Assembly (NCBI GenBank): GCA_002297865.1
Contig: DBKX01000333.1
Location: 1-5,362 of the forward strand
Length of the DNA: 5,362 nt
From: Lachnoclostridium sp. UBA739
GTDB lineage: Bacteria; Bacillota_A; Clostridia; Lachnospirales; Lachnospiraceae
Reading direction: 5' to 3'
In this document: positions 1 through 5,137 of the stretch, piece after piece
Numbering within the stretch: the stretch's first letter is position 1
How the letters are laid out: each line of letters starts with the position of its first letter
Program-made: the position numbers and the translations under genes
Notes under the pieces: generated by a model
The model's input: the letters and a program-made list of their open reading frames with translations, nothing else
Told to the model about the DNA's origin: nothing
Databases searched by the model: none

Positions 1-2
1 TA

Positions 3-29
3 CCTTAACTTAATGACATTGCGTTAAGG
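3..29 (+). promoter_or_regulatory. Inverted repeat overlapping the gene 1 SD
   Basis: CCTTAAC at 3-9 is perfectly complementary to GTTAAGG at 23-29, with a 13-base loop. The right arm covers the first bases of the ribosome binding site AGGGAGGA (27-34) of the gene at 41. In RNA this 7-bp hairpin could partly mask the SD; in DNA it could be an operator. The role is inference; only the repeat is seen. The sequence upstream is outside the window, so no promoter for gene 1 can be judged. Confidence 0.4.
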
Positions 30-40
30 GAGGATTTTTT

Positions 41-814
41 ATGAGAGGAAGAGATTTTAGTCCATTAAATGAAATCTTATCTAAAGATGCATTAACTTGT
101 CTGGAAATGAAAGGAGAAGATTCAATTCTTGTACATAACAAACTAAGTGAGATGTATTTTGAATCTGTATGGAATGTTAAAGAGGTTCGTAAGAAGTTTC
201 AATATTTTTATGAGCAGCTTATCCCAGGAAATGATTCTGTTTCGAAGGAATTATATAACCAGATGATTTTTGATCTGATTACGTTTTATAATATTGGTAA
301 TGGGAATCAGCTTTATAAAACAGCTACAGCAGAGTGGATAGTTTTTAGTGTGTTTTCAATAGAAAAGAGAAGGACTAATAATAGAAACTTATCTGCTTTT
401 TTATATATTCAGTATTTTTATAATCTAATCGATAATTCAGAAGAGTTACGTCACCTTCTGTTTGCGAACTGCTTTATTTTTGGATGTTTTCCATTCCGAA
501 AAGAGGAATTAGAAGAGTTCTGTAAAAAGTGTTGTCAGGACAAGGAAGAGTTTTGGAGCTTTATAGATTATGCTATAAAGGTAACAAGTGATTTCTATCA
601 GGGAACTATACAGGATAAGGAAATATTAAAGGAATTGATGATTCAAGAAGCGCAATATTTTCTTAGTATGCCAAAAGAAAAATATTCAATATATATGCAG
701 TATATAGAGAAACTCAGCCACATCGTATACGAATGTGAATACTCTGCATACCGTCAAAAGAATTATGGATTAGTGGATACGGAACTTGACGAATTATTTG
801 AAAATGTAATCTGA
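41..814 (+). CDS. Unrecognised cytoplasmic protein, 257 aa
   Basis: I do not recognise this family. The ATG at 41 is preceded by a strong SD, AGGGAGGA at 27-34, six bases upstream, and the frame runs uninterrupted to TGA at 812-814, so the gene is very likely real. The protein has no signal peptide and no clear membrane segment. It looks mainly alpha-helical, with long charged/aromatic stretches. Phe plus Tyr make up 40 of 257 residues, which is unusually high. It has seven cysteines, five of them grouped as C144-x4-C149 and C161-x2-C164-C165, a possible metal-binding or redox site. The C-terminus is acidic (residues 246-254, DTELDELFE). A Rho-independent terminator follows 46 bases after the stop, so it ends its transcription unit. 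It may be the last gene of an operon entering from the left, since only 40 bases upstream are visible. No function is assigned. Confidence 0.85.
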   Translation: MRGRDFSPLNEILSKDALTCLEMKGEDSILVHNKLSEMYFESVWNVKEVRKKFQYFYEQLIPGNDSVSKELYNQMIFDLITFYNIGNGNQLYKTATAEWIVFSVFSIEKRRTNNRNLSAFLYIQYFYNLIDNSEELRHLLFANCFIFGCFPFRKEELEEFCKKCCQDKEEFWSFIDYAIKVTSDFYQGTIQDKEILKELMIQEAQYFLSMPKEKYSIYMQYIEKLSHIVYECEYSAYRQKNYGLVDTELDELFENVI

Positions 815-822
815 CTTAGTGC

Positions 823-840
823 TGGCTCTAAATAGAGCTA
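823..840 (+). other. Small stem-loop after gene 1
   Basis: TGGCTCT (823-829) pairs with AGAGCTA (834-840) around an AAAT loop, 7 bp including one G-U. It is followed by AAAAAGG rather than a T-run, so it is not a terminator itself. Its 5' arm overlaps a segment (818-826) that can also pair with the 3' arm of the terminator downstream. Function is unknown. Confidence 0.4.
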
Positions 841-860
841 AAAAGGTCGAAAAAGTAGAG

Positions 861-893
861 GTGTTGGCATTATTATATGTCAGCACTTTTTTT
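861..893 (+). terminator. Rho-independent terminator of gene 1
   Basis: GTGTTGGCAT (861-870) pairs with ATGTCAGCAC (877-886), 10 bp with two G-U pairs, around the loop TATTAT. Seven T residues follow immediately (887-893). This is a classical intrinsic terminator in the plus direction, placed 46 bases after the stop codon of the 41-814 gene. The T-tract is also the outer left arm of the next palindrome, so the two structures share bases. Confidence 0.85.
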
Positions 894-940
894 AACTTAT
901 AGGAAAGTACTCGCAGAGTCCTTTCCTATAAGTTAAAAAG
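888..940. repeat. Long near-perfect palindrome
   Basis: The arm 889-907 is perfectly complementary to 921-939 (19 bp), and 888/940 can add a G-U pair. Inside, after one T/C mismatch (908/920), ACTC (909-912) pairs with GAGT (916-919) around a GCA triloop. The result is one cruciform or RNA hairpin of about 24 pairs. It is not a standard terminator because its T-residues lie inside the stem and the 3' flank continues AAGCC. Such intergenic palindromes can be dispersed REP- or MITE-like repeats, but no second copy lies in this window, so that reading is inference. Confidence 0.8.
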
Positions 941-963
941 CCTCTAAAAAGCAGGGGGCTGGA

Positions 964-1021
964 TGCACACGAGCGGGTAAGAAAAATAGTCGTTAAAGTA
1001 CAGCGACACCCGCTCGGTGCA
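964..1021 (+). other. GC-rich bulged stem-loop, possible structured RNA
   Basis: TGCAC (964-968) pairs with GTGCA (1017-1021) and, past a bulged A969, CGAGCGGGT (970-978) pairs with ACCCGCTCG (1008-1016), giving 14 bp. Inside, GTCGTT (989-994) pairs with AGCGAC (1002-1007) with one G-U and a 7-base loop. The inner helix abuts the outer one directly on the 3' side and is separated by a ten-base purine-rich bulge (979-988) on the 5' side. The block is clearly richer in G+C than the surrounding DNA. I cannot match it to a riboswitch or known RNA class. The strand is assigned only by the direction of the flanking genes. Confidence 0.55.
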
Positions 1022-1023
1022 GA

Positions 1024-1086
1024 AAAGTGTCTTCTCCCTCAAGATTGATTGAGGAACAGGGGAGTTGAGAGTGTCGAAGACACTTT
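1024..1086 (+). other. Hairpin region with two alternative foldings
   Basis: AAAGTGTCTTC (1024-1034) is perfectly complementary to GAAGACACTTT (1076-1086), an 11-bp stem. It encloses CCTCAA/TTGAGG (1037-1042 with 1049-1054, six-base loop). The same 3' bases can instead fold locally as AGTGTC (1070-1075) with GACACT (1079-1084) around GAA, extendable by G1069-T1085 and A1068-T1086. The foldings exclude each other, an arrangement seen in attenuators and riboswitches. The downstream tract TTTGTCCTTT is a poor terminator tail, so regulation is only a possibility. Confidence 0.5.
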
Positions 1087-1136
1087 GTCCTTTAGAGAGT
1101 TTTACAATGTTACAATAAAAATATTTCTTTTTGTAC

Positions 1137-1171
1137 TAAAATTTTTACAGCTTTGATACGATAAATAATAA
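1137..1171 (+). promoter_or_regulatory. Candidate promoter of the Ig-like gene (sigma-28/D-like)
   Basis: TAAA (1137-1140) lies 16 bases before TACGATAA (1157-1164). The family consensus for flagellar sigma-28/sigma-D promoters is TAAA, about 15 bases, then GCCGATAA or GCCGATAT, so six of the eight -10 bases match. An overlapping housekeeping alternative is TTTACA (1144-1149), a 16-base spacer and TAATAA (1166-1171). Either would start transcription around 1170-1180, giving a short leader before the ATG at 1205. The region is very AT-rich, so chance matches are likely. Confidence 0.4.
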
Positions 1172-1190
1172 AATAGAGATTTTTTTAAAT

Positions 1191-1199
1191 AAGGGAGGA
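1191..1199 (+). promoter_or_regulatory. Strong ribosome binding site of the Ig-like gene
   Basis: AAGGGAGGA sits six bases (from GGAGG) before the ATG at 1205. It is a near-ideal SD and fixes the start codon, which begins a typical signal peptide. Confidence 0.85.
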
Positions 1200-1204
1200 A
1201 TTAG

Positions 1205-1309
1205 ATGAAAAAAAAGTGTAGATACCTTACTCATAAGGTATTGATAGGTATTCTTTTTTTTATGGCCGTGTTTGTATTTTGGCCACATTTTCAAGCTGAA
1301 TCATTGGCT
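1205..1309 (+). other. Signal peptide coding segment
   Basis: Residues 1-35 form a basic n-region (KKK, R6, K11), a 15-residue hydrophobic core VLIGILFFMAVFVFW and a polar c-region ending in S-L-A before D36. This fits Sec export with signal peptidase I cleavage. There is no lipobox cysteine at the end of the core, so it is not a lipoprotein. An uncleaved N-terminal membrane anchor is possible. An A8 run (1208-1215) follows the ATG and a T8 run (1254-1261) encodes part of the core. Confidence 0.85.
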
Positions 1310-4300
1310 GATTCAAGTGTGGTATTTGATATTAAGGCTTTTGACGGTGTAACAGGGAAAGAATCAATTGTTACAGGTTCTAGGTATATTATGTGGAATA
1401 CGACACAGACCTTGCAAGTTGGAGCAACTAATGGTGATTATATAAGTGCAACATGGAGTGTTGCATCGGGTAATAGTATTGCCAGTATTACTAATTTGGC
1501 ACAAAAAGGTATGTGTCGCATTAATGCATTAAAACCAGGTGTTGCAACAATAGCAGTGGAAATTACATATAAAGATTCGAATAATAATACATTAACCACA
1601 TCTTTAGCATGTCAAGTTGAAATAAAGTTTGGTATTCTTGGAAATGTAGATCGTGGATATGGGCTGGCAATTCCGACAGACGAGAGGCCTTCTCTGGTTT
1701 TAAAAAAGGGCGATGTAAGACTCGATAATGTTCCTTTATCACTGAACTATGGCTCACCTACAGATTCAAACTGTACATGGAGTTCAGACAACGAAGATGT
1801 TGTTACAGTAGACAAAGGTAAAGTTACTGTAGTAGGTGCTGGACGTACGCAGGTTCGTGCAACTTATCGGCCAGATGATTCTACAGATTTTTTGACAGAT
1901 ACGATTACCGTTTATGTTGTACCTTCTATAAAAAAGCAAAATGCAACAGGTACAAGTAATGAAGTCTATGTACATAGTGAATCAGAAGCAGATAAGTTGT
2001 TTTCTGATGCAGTATTTACCATTAACAGTGGTGCCGTTAAGGATAAAATTGAGTGGGAAATTTCAACAGGTATAAGCAGTACAGTGTTTATAGAGGATTC
2101 AATAGGAACTGCTTCTTCTGATTTAATTGAATTGGAAGCTTCTACACCGAAAGAAAGTCTGCGAACAGTTGGTAAAGCAGGTGAGTACACTGTAAGATTC
2201 TTTCCAAAAGGTCTTTACGAAGGCTGGTTAAAATCTGGTAAATCAATGAGTGATATTCCACAGGACTATATGAATGTAATTCATTTACATATTTATGGCG
2301 AGTTTGAAGATAAAACTTTATACGTGGACAAGGGTGATTCATTTGATTTAGCACAGGCTTTTAATTTGACGAAAGAATCGTTTAAGAGTATGTTTGATAC
2401 AACGCTAGATAGTGGTAGCAATGTTGTAACTTATGTTGCATCTGATCTGTATGGTACGGCGGATGAAGTCGGTGATGCAATCATAACGGTTAATATAAGA
2501 GATACTTTGCGAGTTGGCGAATTAGCTGCGAATGGAGTACCTAGTGCTGGTAAATATACGATTAGAGTCCATGTTTCGGACGGTATTAAATTAGACCGAA
2601 CCAGTGTAACAATTGCATTGGGGGCTACCTTGCAGCTTCGAGAAACAAGTGGTACTTCTGATGGTGTATTTACTTGGGAAAGTAGTTCTCCGACACAAGT
2701 ATCCGTTGATGATAGTGGTTTAATTAAAGGTTTGCAGATTACTGGAGACAATAACGATGTAAGGATTACATTGACTCAGGTAACGACCAGCGGATACGTG
2801 AAGCGAGCAGTCTGTCTGGTTCGTGTTGTAAGTACGGTTACAAATATTAAATTGAATTATGAAAAAGTGAATCTGGAAGTAGATAAAACAATTACAGTAA
2901 AAGCTACTTTTACTCCCGATATTAGTACAGCACCAATCACCTGGATTACAAATGAAAAGGATATCGTTGATATTTCGCCTGCATCGGATAATAAGAGTGT
3001 TGTAATTACAGGTAAGAAACCTGGTGTCTCAGTTGTTTCGGCTATCAACAAAGATAACTTTGTAACTGCTAGTGTTACGGTCACAGTAATGGCGCCGATT
3101 AAGAGTATAAAGCTGAATGAAACGAATTTAACAGTTAAGCTGAATCAGGAAGTAGTGAAATTAAAAGCAACTTACACACCTTCAGACGCAACCAGTACAG
3201 AGCTTGTATGGGCATCTTCTAATACATCTGTAGCTACAGTAGATGATGATGGTGTTGTAACATTAGTTTCAGCAGGAACTGCGCTTATTACGGTCAGACC
3301 TGCTTATAACCCATACCTTACAATGGCACAGTGCAACTTGACGGTTCTTCAATCGGCAACGGGATTTTCATTAAGTACGACGCAGCTTACATTGGAAGCT
3401 GGACAGTCGGCCAAAATTGATTATAAGATGGTTCCAGCCAGTGCCACAACAAAAGTAATCTGGAAATCTATGAATACTGCTGTTGCGAGTGTTTCATCTT
3501 CTGGTAGAGTAACTGGAGTAGGACCTGGTAAAACTTATATTGTAGCAACGACAGATAATGGTTTCTCAGCAACATGTGAGGTTGTTGTAACAAGAGCAGC
3601 AACAGGTGTTACTTTGGATGTATATAACTTAAAGATTGCGGTTGGAGACACCTATCAGGTACTTGCAACACCAAATCCTAAGAACAGTACAGAAACAACA
3701 TTTACATGGAAATCAAAGGATTCCTCAATTGCTACTGTAAACAGTTCTGGTAAAGTCACAGGTGTAAAACCTGGAGAAACCATTATTACAGTAAAAACAA
3801 AATCAGGTTCTGTAGAATATTTGTATGTTACAGTTTATAACCAGATAACATCAATGAAGCTGAATTATACGAAGAAGACATTGGTGAAGGGGAAAAAGTT
3901 TACTTTAAAAACAATCTTCACTCCATCTAATGCAACGAATAAAAAAGTAAAATGGACAAGTTCTAATACGAAAGTGGCATCTGTTACAAGCAAAGGTGTT
4001 GTATCGGGACTTCGAGGTGGAGTAGCTGTTATTACAGCGGTTTCCGAAGATGGCGGACATGCTGCATCTTGTTTGGTTACGGTAAAACAGTCTGTATCGA
4101 GTATTACGCTTAATAAGTCAAGTTATACACTTGGAATAGGAAAAACATTTAAACTAAAAGCTACTGTAAAGTCAACGTATTCCTCGAATCAGAGGTTAAA
4201 GTGGACTTCTTCGAATATTAGAGTTGCAACAGTAAGCTCAAAGGGAATTGTAAAAGGTAAAAGAGTCGGTACGGCAACCATTCGATGTAGTACAACAGAT

Positions 4301-5053
4301 GGAAGTGGAGAAAGTGCAACATGTAAAATAAGAGTAGTTCGTCAGGCAACTAAGATAACGTTAAATAAGACAACTATAAAGATGCTTGTTGATTCTACTA
4401 CGAAAATAAAAGCAAGAGTAACACCTAAAAATGCTTCCTACAAAACTGTTAGATGGAGCTCAAGTGATGCAGAAATTGCTCAAATAGATTCAAATGGCAA
4501 TATCACCGCTTTAGCAGTTGGAAATTGTAAAATATATGCCAGAGCAAAAGATAACAGCGGAAAGAAAGCGGTTTGCTACGTATATGTTAAGAAGAGAGTA
4601 CCAGCTACTGGTGTAAACCTTTCGCAAAAGGATATGACTCTAGTTAAGGGAACTTCTGCTATGTTGCCATATAGTATTACACCGAATAACACAACAGACC
4701 ATGTTCGTTTTTATAGTGATAACAAGAGGGTTGCTACTGTTTCATCAACAGGCAGGGTGACAGCAAGAAAGCCGGGAGCAGCAACTATTACCATAAAAAC
4801 AAGCAGCGGTAAGGTGGGCATGGTTAATGTAACAGTAGTTGGCCTTAATAGAACAAGTGTTACCATGGGGCAATATGAAAGAGCTGAGCTTTGGGTAGAA
4901 GAGATCTCAACAGGCGTAAAATGGTATTCTGAAAATGCATCGATTGCATCAGTTGATAATGCTGGTAGTGTTGTTTCTAGAACAAAAGGTAAAACAAGAA
5001 TCGTTGCAATGATAAATGGAATTCGTTTATATTGTAATGTAACGGTTCGGTAA
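1205..5053 (+). CDS. Large secreted multi-domain Ig-like (BIG_2) surface protein
   Basis: This 1282-residue protein is built almost wholly of bacterial Ig-like domains of the BIG_2 type. The N-terminus is a signal peptide (n-region MKKKCRYLTHK, hydrophobic 12-26, likely cleavage SLA|DSS after residue 35). Approximate domains are: degenerate Ig-like 40-142 and 150-240; a non-canonical 220-residue section 241-460; then repeats near 461-543, 545-629, 631-715, 716-796, 798-877, 879-961, 963-1045, 1047-1129, 1133-1211 and a shorter last one 1213-1281. Typical repeats show the pattern L-(N/S)-x-T, then V-x-G, T-P-x-(N/D)-A, W-x-S-x-(N/D)-x-x-(V/I)-A-x-V, G-x-V-x-G and PG-x-(A/T)-x-I. BIG_2 arrays usually serve as stalks or adhesive surfaces of extracellular proteins. 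No catalytic domain, LPXTG, SLH, choline-binding or dockerin module is visible, so ligand and anchoring are unknown. It has its own SD and promoter zone and is convergent with the symporter gene downstream. No intrinsic terminator on its own strand is seen. Confidence 0.95.
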   Translation: MKKKCRYLTHKVLIGILFFMAVFVFWPHFQAESLADSSVVFDIKAFDGVTGKESIVTGSRYIMWNTTQTLQVGATNGDYISATWSVASGNSIASITNLAQKGMCRINALKPGVATIAVEITYKDSNNNTLTTSLACQVEIKFGILGNVDRGYGLAIPTDERPSLVLKKGDVRLDNVPLSLNYGSPTDSNCTWSSDNEDVVTVDKGKVTVVGAGRTQVRATYRPDDSTDFLTDTITVYVVPSIKKQNATGTSNEVYVHSESEADKLFSDAVFTINSGAVKDKIEWEISTGISSTVFIEDSIGTASSDLIELEASTPKESLRTVGKAGEYTVRFFPKGLYEGWLKSGKSMSDIPQDYMNVIHLHIYGEFEDKTLYVDKGDSFDLAQAFNLTKESFKSMFDTTLDSGSNVVTYVASDLYGTADEVGDAIITVNIRDTLRVGELAANGVPSAGKYTIRVHVSDGIKLDRTSVTIALGATLQLRETSGTSDGVFTWESSSPTQVSVDDSGLIKGLQITGDNNDVRITLTQVTTSGYVKRAVCLVRVVSTVTNIKLNYEKVNLEVDKTITVKATFTPDISTAPITWITNEKDIVDISPASDNKSVVITGKKPGVSVVSAINKDNFVTASVTVTVMAPIKSIKLNETNLTVKLNQEVVKLKATYTPSDATSTELVWASSNTSVATVDDDGVVTLVSAGTALITVRPAYNPYLTMAQCNLTVLQSATGFSLSTTQLTLEAGQSAKIDYKMVPASATTKVIWKSMNTAVASVSSSGRVTGVGPGKTYIVATTDNGFSATCEVVVTRAATGVTLDVYNLKIAVGDTYQVLATPNPKNSTETTFTWKSKDSSIATVNSSGKVTGVKPGETIITVKTKSGSVEYLYVTVYNQITSMKLNYTKKTLVKGKKFTLKTIFTPSNATNKKVKWTSSNTKVASVTSKGVVSGLRGGVAVITAVSEDGGHAASCLVTVKQSVSSITLNKSSYTLGIGKTFKLKATVKSTYSSNQRLKWTSSNIRVATVSSKGIVKGKRVGTATIRCSTTDGSGESATCKIRVVRQATKITLNKTTIKMLVDSTTKIKARVTPKNASYKTVRWSSSDAEIAQIDSNGNITALAVGNCKIYARAKDNSGKKAVCYVYVKKRVPATGVNLSQKDMTLVKGTSAMLPYSITPNNTTDHVRFYSDNKRVATVSSTGRVTARKPGAATITIKTSSGKVGMVNVTVVGLNRTSVTMGQYERAELWVEEISTGVKWYSENASIASVDNAGSVVSRTKGKTRIVAMINGIRLYCNVTVR
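1925..2584 (+). other. Non-canonical section of the Ig-like protein
   Basis: Residues 241-460 separate the two N-terminal Ig-like units from the repeat array and lack the BIG_2 W-x-S / V-A-x-V / G-x-V signature. The section is rich in Asp, Glu and Ser and includes strand-like closing phrases GEYTVRFFP (326-334) and GKYTIRVHV (449-457), which suggest two diverged beta-sandwich domains. It is in frame and without stop codons, so it is not a scar of a frameshift. As the most distinctive part of the protein it is the best candidate for a specific binding function, but that is inference. Confidence 0.5.
2585..5047 (+). repeat. Array of ten BIG_2 Ig-like repeats (protein level)
   Basis: Residues 461-1281 contain ten consecutive domains of about 80-85 residues, the last about 69. 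Each closes with a strand of the form (A/S)-x-C-x-V-x-V or a relative of it, and carries W-x-S-x-N or a variant in mid-domain. Closest to consensus are the repeats at 631-715, 716-796, 798-877, 879-961, 963-1045 and 1133-1211. The DNA copies have diverged well apart and no long identical stretch was noticed, so this is an old duplication array. Basic residues increase in later repeats: 879-961 has 14 Lys/Arg against 2 acidic residues, and 963-1045 has 15 against 2. Confidence 0.85.
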
Positions 5054-5084
5054 GAACAAAGTGTGACATAATTTTCTATAAAGC

Positions 5085-5114
5085 AAAAAGGAGCTGTGAT
5101 TGCTCACAGCTCCT
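5085..5114 (-). terminator. Rho-independent terminator of the symporter gene
   Basis: AGGAGCTGTGA (5089-5099) and TCACAGCTCCT (5104-5114) form a perfect 11-bp stem with a four-base loop. Read on the minus strand the hairpin is followed by a run of T (complement of the A-run 5085-5089), 23 bases past the stop codon of the minus-strand gene. On the plus strand it is followed by AAAAAA, so it should not efficiently terminate the Ig-like gene, although a bare hairpin could protect a 3' end. Confidence 0.88.
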
Positions 5115-5137
5115 AAAAAACAATTCTTACAATCTTA

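Noticed and set aside
1..27. End of an upstream gene (frame 1 reads YLNLMTLR then TAA at 25-27)
   Set aside because: All three plus frames stop within 27 bases and the visible part is too short to support any coding call.
877..936. 19-codon open frame starting ATG TCA GCA inside the terminator and palindrome
   Set aside because: There is no properly spaced SD, and it lies wholly within the terminator arm and the palindrome, which explain its sequence better.
940..1090. A known riboswitch or housekeeping RNA
   Set aside because: No T-box, SAM, cobalamin, c-di-GMP, 6S, SRP or tmRNA signature could be recognised, so no class is assigned.
1103..1116. Two TACAAT boxes (1103-1108, 1111-1116) as sigma-A -10 elements
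   Set aside because: The best nearby -35, TTGTCC at 1085-1090, gives spacers of 12 or 20 bases, outside the favoured range.
1563..3084. Several minus-strand open frames of 60-106 codons opposite the Ig-like gene
   Set aside because: They are antisense to a convincing 1282-codon gene, overlap each other and show no recognisable protein features.
2585..5047. Recently expanded DNA tandem repeats
   Set aside because: Repeats are clear at protein level only; the DNA copies have diverged and no long identical stretches were noticed.
5089..5120. Bidirectional terminator also serving the Ig-like gene
   Set aside because: The plus-strand side is followed by AAAAAA, not T, so only minus-strand termination is supported.
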